Shown piece by piece: positions 1 through 5,996 of a stretch of DNA of 8,472 nucleotides; position 1 is the stretch's first letter; each line of letters starts with the position of its first letter. Where the stretch lies: assembly GCA_007125475.1 (NCBI GenBank), contig SLDB01000014.1, positions 1 to 8,472 of the forward strand. Direction: 5' to 3'. The position numbers and the translations under genes are program-made. The stretch is from Nitriliruptoraceae bacterium (GTDB lineage: Bacteria > Actinomycetota > Nitriliruptoria > Nitriliruptorales > Nitriliruptoraceae). The notes beneath the pieces were generated by a model. That model worked only from the letters and a program-made list of their open reading frames with translations. It searched no databases and was not told the DNA's origin.

Positions 1-465
1 CTCGCCGCCGGCGGCGGAGAGCTGGCCGACGGGCTCGATGGGCTCGCCGGCGGGGTCGGGGAGTTGGCCACCGGGCTGGCCCGGCTGGCCGGTGGCGCCG
101 GCGAGCTGGCCGCCGGCATCGGGGAAGCCACCGACGGCGTGGCCGAGCTCGACGGCGGGATAGAAGAGCTCGCCGAGGAGGTCATCGCGTTCCTGCGCCG
201 GGCCGTGGACGCCTCCGGCGGGGAACTCGCGCGCGACCTCGCCCGCATCGAGGCGCTCCTGGCGCGGTCGGACGACGGTGTGCCCTACGGCGCCCCCGAC
301 GGGGCCGCCACGAGCGCCTCCTACGAGCTTCGGCTCGCCGCGGTCCCCTCCACCCGCATCGGCCCCGCGGGAGGCCTGGTCACGGGGGTGCTGCTACTCG
401 CACTCGCCGGCGCCGTCGCCAGGGCCACACCCGGCCACCGGTGGCGCTCTACCATCCGTCGATGA
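1..465 (+). CDS. C-terminal part of a coiled-coil membrane exporter-like protein (MMPL/RND or YhgE/Pip-like), 5' end outside window
   Basis: The frame is open from base 1 to a TGA at 463-465, so only the last 154 residues are present. The first ~60 residues are a glycine- and alanine-rich heptad pattern made of four 14-residue units, which predicts an extracytoplasmic amphipathic coiled coil. A charged helix and a VPYGAPDGA segment (residues about 93-101) follow. One hydrophobic stretch (about 121-138, GLVTGVLLLALAGAVA) and a short basic tail come last, consistent with a final membrane span ending in the cytoplasm. From family knowledge, this repeat type followed by an 'xYGAPxGA' segment and a terminal span occurs in actinobacterial MMPL/RND exporters and YhgE/Pip-domain proteins; I cannot tell which without the N-terminus. 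The stop overlaps the ATG of the acyltransferase gene, so the two are probably co-translated. An internal TTG at 64 opens a shorter frame but lies within the repeats and is unlikely to be a real start. Confidence 0.75.
   Translation, partial: LAAGGGELADGLDGLAGGVGELATGLARLAGGAGELAAGIGEATDGVAELDGGIEELAEEVIAFLRRAVDASGGELARDLARIEALLARSDDGVPYGAPDGAATSASYELRLAAVPSTRIGPAGGLVTGVLLLALAGAVARATPGHRWRSTIRR
16..183 (+). repeat. Four tandem 42-bp coding units (14-residue heptad-pair repeats)
   Basis: The units are 16-57, 58-99, 100-141 and 142-183. They share the protein pattern GELAxGLxxLAGGx, which degenerates towards the last unit (AELDGGIEELAEEV). At DNA level they are diverged, so this is an old protein repeat rather than a fresh tandem duplication. 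It probably continues upstream of the window, because residues 1-5 (LAAGG) match the end of a preceding unit. Confidence 0.7.
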
Positions 466-1826
466 TCTGGAGCGCCGCTGTGAGCTGGACCGGAGCCGCC
501 CGCGCAGCCGCCGTGGAGATCGACACGCGCACTCCCGACCGCCGGGACCGCTACACCGACCTGGTCCGGGTGCTCGCGATCATCGCCGTCGTCTACGGAC
601 ACTGGATCGCCGCGGTGATCTTCGTCGACGACGGCCGGCTGGTCGCCTCGCAGATCCTGGCCGTCGCGCCGTGGACGCAGGTGGCGACGTGGTTCTGGCA
701 GGTGATGCCGTTGTTCTTCCTCGTCGGCGGACGGGTCAACGCCGCCTCGCTGCGCCGGGCACACCTCCGCGGGGACACCTCAACCACCTGGGTGCGGCGG
801 CGTTCGCGTCGGCTGCTGCGGCCCCTGCTGCCGCTGCTGGCGGTCTGGCTCCCGATGGGCCCGCTGCTGGTGTGGTTCGGGGTGTCCCCCGGCCTCGTCG
901 AGCTCGCCACCGAGACGGCGTTCATCCCCCTGTGGTTCCTCGTGGTCTACCTGCTGGTCGTCACGCTCACACCGACGACGCTGTGGCTGCACCATCGCGG
1001 CGCGTACGCCGTGCTGCTGCTGGCGGTGGGGCTCGTCGCCGTCATCGACGTCCTCGACGGCGTGGGGGTACCACTGGTCGCACACGCGAACTACGTGCTG
1101 GTGTTCGGCATCGCGCACCAGCTGGGCTACCTGTGGCTCGACGACAAGCTCCCCCGCGGCGCCCGTGGACTGCACCTGCTGTGGTCAGGGCTCCTGGCCG
1201 CGCTGCTGCTGGTCACGCTCCTCGACTACCCGGTGAGCATGGTCGGCGTCCACGGCGACGAGGCGTCGAACGCGACGCCGCCGACGTTGGCCCTGGTGGC
1301 ACTGACGACGATGCAGCTCGGCGGCGTCCTCGCGGCGCGACGTCCGGTCGAGGCTTGGCTCCGCCGCCACGCCGTGTCGTGGGCGACGGTCGCCACCGTC
1401 GGCGCCGCGATCATCACCGTCTTCCTGTGGCACATGACCGCCCTGATCATCGCCGCATCCCTGACCCACTTCACCGGCTGGTGGCCCCGCCTGACCTCGG
1501 TCGATGCGCAGTGGTGGGCGATGCGGCCGGTCTGGCTCCTGGTGTGCACGATCGCACTGGTGCCGCTGGTGCTCCTCTTCCGCGGCTTCGAGCGCGCCGG
1601 AGATCCGGTCCCGCGGGGGCCGGGGGTGACGATCACCGGGGTGGTCGCCACCGCGGTCGGGCTCGGGATCATCCAGACCACCGGGCTCTACGACGCCGAT
1701 CGGGCGCTGGGACTCCCACCGGCCGGGGTGGTGCTCCTCCTCGCCGGCCTGGTCCTCCTCGGCGTCCACCACCGCGAGCCCGCCGACGTGAGCGGCCGCC
1801 CGGCCTCGGACCACGGGGGGGCGTAG
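462..1826 (+). CDS. Acyltransferase-3 family integral membrane acyltransferase
   Basis: 454 residues with about ten hydrophobic segments and a hydrophilic C-terminal tail. Family signatures run in order: DLVRVLAIIAVVYGHW at residues 33-48, holding the arginine (R36) and the presumed catalytic histidine (H47) of the acyltransferase-3 fold; VMPLFFLVGG followed by RVNAASL (81-97); an arginine cluster (112-120); FIPLWFLVVYL (154-164); a SNATPPT loop (269-275); and FLWHMTAL near 321-328. Enzymes of this family move acyl groups across or within the membrane onto sugars, lipids or other envelope molecules; the substrate here cannot be read from sequence. The start is uncertain. ATG 462 overlaps the upstream stop as ATGA, suggesting coupling, while GTG 480 has a GGAG at 469-472 seven bases upstream and gives 448 residues. 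Both keep all conserved parts. Pairing with an exporter-like protein suggests modification of an exported or surface molecule (inference). Confidence 0.88.
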   Translation: MIWSAAVSWTGAARAAAVEIDTRTPDRRDRYTDLVRVLAIIAVVYGHWIAAVIFVDDGRLVASQILAVAPWTQVATWFWQVMPLFFLVGGRVNAASLRRAHLRGDTSTTWVRRRSRRLLRPLLPLLAVWLPMGPLLVWFGVSPGLVELATETAFIPLWFLVVYLLVVTLTPTTLWLHHRGAYAVLLLAVGLVAVIDVLDGVGVPLVAHANYVLVFGIAHQLGYLWLDDKLPRGARGLHLLWSGLLAALLLVTLLDYPVSMVGVHGDEASNATPPTLALVALTTMQLGGVLAARRPVEAWLRRHAVSWATVATVGAAIITVFLWHMTALIIAASLTHFTGWWPRLTSVDAQWWAMRPVWLLVCTIALVPLVLLFRGFERAGDPVPRGPGVTITGVVATAVGLGIIQTTGLYDADRALGLPPAGVVLLLAGLVLLGVHHREPADVSGRPASDHGGA

Positions 1827-1881
1827 CCGCACCCGGCGGCGATCCGCTGCCCTCGCTGGGACCGAACTCGCTACGGCGTTG

Positions 1882-1905
1882 CACTCGCCCGCGCACGGGC
1901 GAGTG
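1882..1905 (+). terminator. Strong hairpin between acyltransferase and SDR genes (possible terminator or leader structure)
   Basis: A perfect 10-bp inverted repeat (CACTCGCCCG and CGGGCGAGTG) is separated by a 4-base loop (CGCA). It lies 55 bases after the acyltransferase stop and 24 bases before the SDR GTG. No T-run follows, so it is not a classical intrinsic terminator. It could be a U-tract-less actinobacterial terminator, an mRNA end stabiliser, or a dyad operator for the SDR gene. Confidence 0.35.
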
Positions 1906-1929
1906 GTCCGGTTCCCCGAGGAGTCCGAC

Positions 1930-2679
1930 GTGACCGACCCCATCCACCTCATCATCGGTGCGACCGGCGCCGCCGGGTCCGCGACGGTGCGGCGACTGCG
2001 GGCCGACGGCGTCCGTGTCGTGATCGCCGGACGTGACCGTGCGGGGCTCACTCACCTCGCCAAGGAGACCGGGGCCGAGTATGCACGCCAGGTGGACGCC
2101 AGGGATCCGGCGCAGGTGGGCGAGCTCATCACGGGCCTGGCCGACACGTACGGCCGACTCGACGGGGTCGCCAACCTGGTCGGTTCGGTCCTGCTCAAGC
2201 CCGCGCACCTGACCACCCTCGAGCAGTGGGAGGAGGTGATCGCCGTCAACCTCACCTCGGCGTTCGCGGTGATTCGGACCGCGGCTCCCATCATGGCCAG
2301 GGCGGGAGGTGGATCGATCGTGCTAGCCGCATCGGCTGCCGCGCAGACCGGCATCGCGAATCACGAGGCCGTCGCCGCGGCCAAGGGCGGGGTCATCGCG
2401 CTGAGCCGATCGGCGGCGGCCACTTACGGTGGCCGCGGGGTGCGGGTCAACGCGGTCTCCCCGGGGCTGGTCGACGCCAAGATGACGGCCGGGCTGATCG
2501 GCAACCCGGCCCAGGCCGAAGCCAGCCGTGCCATGCACGTCCTCGGAAGGCTGGGTACCGGTGACGACATCGCCGCAGCGGTGACCTGGCTCCTCGATCC
2601 CCGGACCTCCTGGGTCACCGGACAGGTCATCGGGGTCGACGGCGGGCTCGGTCAGGTCCGCACCCGCCCCCGGGGATGA
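1930..2679 (+). CDS. SDR-family (short-chain dehydrogenase/reductase) protein lacking the catalytic tyrosine
   Basis: 249 residues, the usual length of a classical SDR. GTG 1930 is chosen because GAGGAG at 1918-1923 sits six bases upstream; an upstream in-frame start at 1879 would run through the hairpin and adds no family-like sequence. Visible motifs: a Rossmann nucleotide loop GATGAAGSA (10-18), R35 where NADP-preferring enzymes often have a basic residue, D56 for the adenine contact, NLVG (82-85) in place of NNAG, N107 of the catalytic tetrad, S135, K152, and the PGLVDAKM segment after the active site (178-185). The YxxxK motif reads VAAAK: the tyrosine position is V148 (codon 2371-2373), within NHEAVAAAK. 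From memory, a subgroup of bacterial SDRs carries similar NHEAxAAAK text, so this looks inherited rather than a sequencing error. The fold is certain; ordinary ketoreductase activity is doubtful. It stands alone, with no overlap to neighbours. Confidence 0.9.
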   Translation: MTDPIHLIIGATGAAGSATVRRLRADGVRVVIAGRDRAGLTHLAKETGAEYARQVDARDPAQVGELITGLADTYGRLDGVANLVGSVLLKPAHLTTLEQWEEVIAVNLTSAFAVIRTAAPIMARAGGGSIVLAASAAAQTGIANHEAVAAAKGGVIALSRSAAATYGGRGVRVNAVSPGLVDAKMTAGLIGNPAQAEASRAMHVLGRLGTGDDIAAAVTWLLDPRTSWVTGQVIGVDGGLGQVRTRPRG

Positions 2680-2682
2680 CGG

Positions 2683-2764
2683 GTCGGAGCACCCCGACTT
2701 CGACACCTCCGGGGAATCGCTGACGTCGGGGCATCCGGGGAGGCTGCCGGATTCGAACACCGGC
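2683..2764 (+). promoter_or_regulatory. Leader with competing inverted repeats upstream of the two small membrane-protein genes
   Basis: In the 108-bp gap after the SDR, GTCGG (2683-2687) can pair with CCGAC (2694-2698). The overlapping CCCCGAC (2692-2698) can instead pair with GTCGGGG (2725-2731), so the two stems exclude each other. A third stem, GCCGG (2746-2750) with CCGGC (2760-2764), encloses a TTCGAA-containing loop and ends 23 bases before the next ATG. TCCGGGGA also occurs twice directly (2708-2715, 2734-2741). No convincing -35/-10 pair is visible. The gap may hold the SDR terminator, a promoter for the small genes, or both. In GC-rich DNA such stems also arise by chance. Confidence 0.25.
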
Positions 2765-2787
2765 GGAACCCACCCGAAAGGCTCGTC

Positions 2788-3006
2788 ATGCGAACGGATG
2801 ATCCCGGTACGCACGTCAGGCAACGAGAGCGACGAAGGATCGTCGGCAAGCTGTTCTTCCTCATCGCCGGGACCGTGTCGTTCTTCCTGTCGGTCGGTCT
2901 CTGGTTCCTCGGTGATGATCGACAGACGGCGATCTTCGTCGGGCTCTGGGTGCCTTCGCTGTTCTCGCTGGGGGGACTCGTCGCGGCACCGGAGCGTGTC
3001 CGATGA
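2788..3006 (+). CDS. Small two-span membrane protein of unknown function
   Basis: 72 residues. ATG 2788 has GAAAGG (2776-2781) six bases upstream, a plausible ribosome binding site. The N-terminus is polar and strongly basic (RQRERRR, 11-17). Two hydrophobic spans follow (about 20-41 and 47-67), joined by a short acidic/basic turn (GDDRQ, 42-46), and a short charged tail ends in PERVR. By the positive-inside rule both ends face the cytoplasm. Start, codon use and the ATGA overlap with the next gene all support a real gene. I do not recognise the family and assign no function. It may act with the 47-residue protein encoded immediately downstream. Confidence 0.7.
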   Translation: MRTDDPGTHVRQRERRRIVGKLFFLIAGTVSFFLSVGLWFLGDDRQTAIFVGLWVPSLFSLGGLVAAPERVR

Positions 3007-3146
3007 CCGATCTGGTGCTCTTCGCCCTCGGCACGATCGTGTTCTTCCTCGGAGGCACGGGTCTGGTGCTCTACGGCCTCGACTCGTTCCAGGCGTGGAG
3101 CGCCTCCGAGACATCCGATGACGAGGTCCGCCTCCGCGGGGACTAG
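3003..3146 (+). CDS. 47-residue single-span membrane microprotein
   Basis: ATG 3003 overlaps the stop of the preceding gene as ATGA, and the frame ends at TAG 3144-3146. The protein has one hydrophobic span (about residues 4-25, including VLFALGTIVFFLGG) starting almost at the N-terminus, then an aromatic segment (YGLDSFQAW, 24-32) and a short charged tail (residues 36-47). No separate strong ribosome binding site is visible, so translation probably depends on coupling to the 72-codon gene. The gene is below common length cut-offs and easily missed. The 4-bp overlap, coherent membrane-protein composition and GC-rich third positions support it. Function unknown; a small subunit or regulator partnered with the upstream product is the natural guess (inference). 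Confidence 0.6.
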   Translation: MTDLVLFALGTIVFFLGGTGLVLYGLDSFQAWSASETSDDEVRLRGD

Positions 3147-3163
3147 CCGATCGGCTCGCGCGG
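3134..3163. terminator. Nested palindrome between convergent genes (possible bidirectional terminator)
   Basis: AGCCGATCGGCT (3145-3156) is a perfect 12-bp palindrome covering the TAG of the 47-codon gene and most of the 22-bp gap to the convergent permease stop. Outer arms CCGCG (3134-3138) and CGCGG (3159-3163) extend the dyad with unpaired stretches between. No T-run is present on either strand. The position fits a shared terminator, but the hairpin is imperfect. Confidence 0.3.
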
Positions 3164-3168
3164 TGCGT

Positions 3169-4842
3169 TCACGCCTCCTGCAGGTCGCGGCTCCGGAAGG
3201 CGGTGACGCCCACCACCGCGCCGGCAAACGCGACGGCGAGCATGATCACGGCGGCGCCGAGGTTCGGGTCAGCCGCCGGGACCGCCGCGAGGTGCCGGAA
3301 GGGGCTGAGGTCGAGCACGGCCTCGGGGAGCTCGAGCATCCCGCCGACGAAGTCGAGGAGGTAGGCGGCGATCACCAGGGTGTAGGTCACCGGCGCGGTA
3401 CGCCGTGGGAGCAGCCCCACGACGGCCACCCCGACCCCCAGGGCGAGCCAGGCGATCGGGATCAGGTTGACCCCGGCCAGCACCCCGTCGGTGAGGGCGA
3501 TCGGTGTGCCCACCAGGGCGGTGCCGGCCCACCCGAGGACGCCGGCCAGCAGCGCCGCCAGCGCCACGGCGACGGCGGCGGTGGCGGTCCGGGTGACCAG
3601 CCACCGCACCCGGCCCACCGGCCGCACCAGCAGGTGCTCGATCCGCCAGGTGGCCTCTTCCTCGCGGATCGCGACCGCCTGACCTGCGGCGAACACCGCC
3701 AACACGATCCCGACGAGCGAGAAGGCGAACCCGATGATCCCCTCGGGCGTCCCCATCGCCGGGTAGCCGAGCATGGCGGTGAGTTCGGCCATCGTCTCGA
3801 GGTCGGCGACGGCTTCGCTGAAGTCGCGGGCGAGGAGGCCGAACCCGAGCGCCACGAGGCCGGTGACCAGCCCCCAGGTCCTCAGCGCTCCCGCGGTGAG
3901 ACGCCCGGCGAGGCCGGCCTGGCCGGCCACGGGGCGCGGCGTACGCCGCACGACCTCGTCGTCGGCGGCGAGGCGACCGGCGTGCAGGTCGCGGTCGGCA
4001 AGAAGGTAGGTGGCCACCAGGAGCACCACCAGCAGCCCGAGGTAGGCCACGAACACGGCGGTTCGGGCCTGGTCGAGCTCGTGGAGGAAGCCCAGCCACC
4101 CCAGTGGCGTCACCCACCAGACCCACTCCGGCGTCGCGCTCGCCGACGCGACGATGCGCACCGCGAGCGCCACCCCGAGGGCGATCCCCACGATCCCGGT
4201 GGCCCGCCGGGAGCTGGGGGTGAGCTGGGAGGCCAGCGCCCCCGCGGCGGCGAAGGATGCGGCCACCAGTGCCGCGGCGCCGCCGAGCGCCCAGGAGGTC
4301 GCGGCGTCCATCCCCGCCGCGGTGTGGGTCACCCCGATCACCGCACCGAAGACCGCGAACACGGTGCCCATCGCGGCGAGCACCGAGCCGAGCAGGCCCC
4401 GCGGCGAGGTGGCTCCGGCCCGCAACGGTTCGAGGTGGCCGTCCTCCTCGGCGCGCCGCAGCAACCGGACCGCCGCGAGCATCCCCCAGATCGCCGCGAG
4501 GATGCCGAACATGCCCCACCGCGAGAGCACACCCCCCTCGACGGTGGTCACGCCGACCAGCCGGCCGAGCATCGCCTCGAAGGCGGGCACCCCCTCGAAC
4601 TCCGCGAACGCGGCGAGCTCCTCGGGGGTGGAGTAGCGATCCTCGAAGGTGACCGCCACGCCCCAGCTGATCCCGGCCAGGCCGACGATCCAGGCGATCG
4701 CCCCGTTGCGCAGCAGCCGGAGGTGGTGGGTGTAGGTGCGCCACCACACCGCGGCCGACGAACGGCTCTCGACGCCGTGGGACGCCCGGGCGGGTGACGA
4801 GATCGTCTCCGGCCCGCGACGGCGTGGGACGACGGTCGGCAT
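3169..4842 (-). CDS. ABC exporter permease, 12-span duplicated type (antibiotic-exporter group)
   Basis: 557 residues from ATG 4842, chosen because GAGGA lies eight bases upstream on the minus strand; an in-frame GTG at 4863 has no visible ribosome binding site. There are about twelve hydrophobic segments in two similar halves: near residues 46-66, 108-127, 152-173, 181-205, 217-235 and 263-282, then 321-338, 368-391, 416-440, 455-478, 484-503 and 527-547. Each half carries the same cytoplasmic coupling motif after its second span: RRAEEDGHLEPLRAGATSP (129-147) and REEEATWRIEHLLVRPVGR (393-411). This marks an internal duplication and presumably two contact points for the ATPase dimer. From family knowledge, such long permeases paired with one ATPase gene form the group annotated as polyketide-antibiotic exporters in actinobacteria; the real substrate is unknown. 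The gene follows its ATPase by 27 bases in one operon and converges with the small membrane genes. Confidence 0.9.
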   Translation of the reverse strand: MPTVVPRRRGPETISSPARASHGVESRSSAAVWWRTYTHHLRLLRNGAIAWIVGLAGISWGVAVTFEDRYSTPEELAAFAEFEGVPAFEAMLGRLVGVTTVEGGVLSRWGMFGILAAIWGMLAAVRLLRRAEEDGHLEPLRAGATSPRGLLGSVLAAMGTVFAVFGAVIGVTHTAAGMDAATSWALGGAAALVAASFAAAGALASQLTPSSRRATGIVGIALGVALAVRIVASASATPEWVWWVTPLGWLGFLHELDQARTAVFVAYLGLLVVLLVATYLLADRDLHAGRLAADDEVVRRTPRPVAGQAGLAGRLTAGALRTWGLVTGLVALGFGLLARDFSEAVADLETMAELTAMLGYPAMGTPEGIIGFAFSLVGIVLAVFAAGQAVAIREEEATWRIEHLLVRPVGRVRWLVTRTATAAVAVALAALLAGVLGWAGTALVGTPIALTDGVLAGVNLIPIAWLALGVGVAVVGLLPRRTAPVTYTLVIAAYLLDFVGGMLELPEAVLDLSPFRHLAAVPAADPNLGAAVIMLAVAFAGAVVGVTAFRSRDLQEA

Positions 4843-4869
4843 GTCGGTGTCCTCGCTGCCCACGCGGCG

Positions 4870-5787
4870 TCAGCCGCCCACGCCGGCGGCCACGTCGTCG
4901 GACTCGTCGTAGTAGGCGTGGAACAACTCCTCCAGCGACGGCTCGCGCATCTGGATCGACGGCACGTGCGCCTGCGCCAGCGCCTTCAGGAGCCGATCGG
5001 TCGAACCGGTGATCTGCAGGCGGATCACCCCGTCGCGCACGTAGACGTCCTCCACCCCGGGGATGCCGGTGAGCTCCGGTGGGTCACCCTCGTAGGTGGC
5101 TTCCACGGTGTGGGCGTGCAGGTGACGCAGCTCCTCGAGCGTGCCGTGCTCGACCAGCGCACCCTGGCGGAGCACCGCCACCCGGTCACACACCGCCTCC
5201 ACCTCGGAGAGGATGTGGCTGGAGAGCAGGACCGTCTGCCCGCCGGCCTTGGCCTGACGCAGGCAGTCCTGGAAGGTGGCCTCCATCAACGGGTCCAGCC
5301 CGCTGGAGGGCTCGTCCATCACCAGCAACGGGGCACGGGTCATCAGCGCGGCGATCACCGCGATCTTCTGCCGGTTCCCCTTCGAGTAGGAGCGGCCCTT
5401 CTTGGAGGGGTCGAAGTTGAAGCGCTCGACGAGCTCGTCCCGGTAGCCCGGGTCGTACCCGCCGGAGACCACCCCGAGCAGCTCGAGGATCTGACCACCG
5501 GTGAGCTGCGGCCAGACGTGGAACTCCCCGGGGATGTAGGCCAGCTGTCGGTGGGCCTCGATGGGCTGCTTCCAGGCGTCGAGCCCGAAGATCTCCGCCC
5601 GCCCCGAGGTGGGCTTGAGCAACCCCAGCAGGGCGCGCAGGGCGGTGGTCTTCCCCGCACCGTTCGGGCCGAGCAGGCCGACGATCTCGCCCTCGCCGAC
5701 CTCGAGGCTGAGCCGGTCGAGGGCGACCACCTCCCCGAAGTGCTTGCTGGTCTCGATGAAGCGGATGACGGGGAGGGGGGTGGACAT
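4870..5787 (-). CDS. ABC exporter ATPase (partner of the 12-span permease)
   Basis: 305 residues from ATG 5787, with GGAG seven bases upstream. The frame stays open up to 5907 but that N-terminal extension is proline/cysteine-rich and unlike the family. One nucleotide-binding domain (about 7-225): Walker A GPNGAGKTT (40-48); signature YSKGN (134-138) inside GRSYSKGNRQK; Walker B LLVMDEP (154-160) with E159; D-loop SGLD (162-165); and switch H191. The LSGGQ signature is replaced by YSKGN and the Q-loop glutamine is absent (YIPGEF, 84-89); both are typical, as I recall, of this drug-exporter ATPase group. A ~75-residue C-terminal domain follows, ending in EPSLEELFHAYYDE (282-295), the usual tail of such ATPases. 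It hydrolyses ATP at the inner face of the membrane to power the permease encoded 27 bases downstream. Confidence 0.95.
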   Translation of the reverse strand: MSTPLPVIRFIETSKHFGEVVALDRLSLEVGEGEIVGLLGPNGAGKTTALRALLGLLKPTSGRAEIFGLDAWKQPIEAHRQLAYIPGEFHVWPQLTGGQILELLGVVSGGYDPGYRDELVERFNFDPSKKGRSYSKGNRQKIAVIAALMTRAPLLVMDEPSSGLDPLMEATFQDCLRQAKAGGQTVLLSSHILSEVEAVCDRVAVLRQGALVEHGTLEELRHLHAHTVEATYEGDPPELTGIPGVEDVYVRDGVIRLQITGSTDRLLKALAQAHVPSIQMREPSLEELFHAYYDESDDVAAGVGG

Positions 5788-5790
5788 GGC

Positions 5791-5810
5791 ATCGCTCCAG
5801 ATCGCTCCAG
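5791..5810 (-). repeat. Perfect tandem 10-bp duplication containing the ribosome binding site
   Basis: ATCGCTCCAG occurs twice head to tail (5791-5800, 5801-5810). On the minus strand each copy reads CTGGAGCGAT, so the GGAG used by the ATPase start at 5787 is present twice, ten bases apart. This could be a simple slippage duplication that adjusts translation, or a two-site binding element. The duplication itself is certain; any role is inference. Confidence 0.6.
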
Positions 5811-5915
5811 AAGGAGGGGCGGGGCATCCCGGGCTACGGTCGAGGCGGCAACCAGGAGCCAGCGAGGGGCCGGCGGAGGGGCACCATCGATCTTCGTCGC
5901 AGCCCACACGGCGCG

Positions 5916-5938
5916 GTAGGGGACAACGTCCCGCCTAC
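5916..5938. promoter_or_regulatory. Bulged inverted repeat, candidate operator
   Basis: GTAGGGGAC (5916-5924) and GTCC (5928-5931) plus CCTAC (5934-5938) form a nine-pair dyad with a 3-base centre (AAC) and a two-base bulge (CG). It lies in the middle of the divergent region, where a repressor could control both operons. No regulator gene is adjacent in the window. Confidence 0.3.
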
Positions 5939-5971
5939 GATGACCGGTGAGGCGATCGCCCTGAGCGCCGA

Positions 5972-5996
5972 GGTCCTCCAAGCCGGAGGTTGGACC
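5972..5996. promoter_or_regulatory. Overlapping inverted repeats upstream of the plus-strand ABC operon
   Basis: GGTCC (5972-5976) mirrors GGACC (5992-5996). Inside it, CCTCC (5975-5979) mirrors GGAGG (5985-5989), and TCCAA (5977-5981) mirrors TTGGA (5990-5994). These pairings compete with each other. The segment overlaps the only -35-like box I could propose (TTGGAC, 5990-5995), a typical position for an operator, but this is weak evidence. Confidence 0.25.

Noticed and set aside
1..183. Satellite DNA or a recent tandem duplication
   Set aside because: The 42-bp units are diverged at nucleotide level and preserve only the heptad pattern, so this is an old coiled-coil protein repeat.
278..1933. 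Plus-strand open frame of 551 codons
   Set aside because: It overlaps the exporter fragment and acyltransferase in another frame. The text is almost entirely R/P/G/A, while the competing frame has clear acyltransferase signatures.
2746..2770. Possible minus-strand tRNA T-arm (GGATTCGAAC text)
   Set aside because: The loop resembles a T-loop, but the stem does not pair in the T-arm register, and no acceptor, anticodon or D-arm is found nearby.
3118..4797. Plus-strand open frame of 559 codons
   Set aside because: It is the exact antisense of the ABC permease. Its product is a low-complexity G/H/D/E/R/P-rich text typical of reading a GC-rich gene backwards, with no family motif.
4843..4863. 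GTG 4863 as start of the 12-span permease
   Set aside because: No ribosome binding site precedes it, whereas ATG 4842 has GAGGA at good spacing; the seven extra residues add nothing recognisable.
4918..5919. Plus-strand open frame of 333 codons opposite the ABC ATPase
   Set aside because: It is antisense to a gene with complete Walker A, signature and Walker B motifs; no motif of its own.
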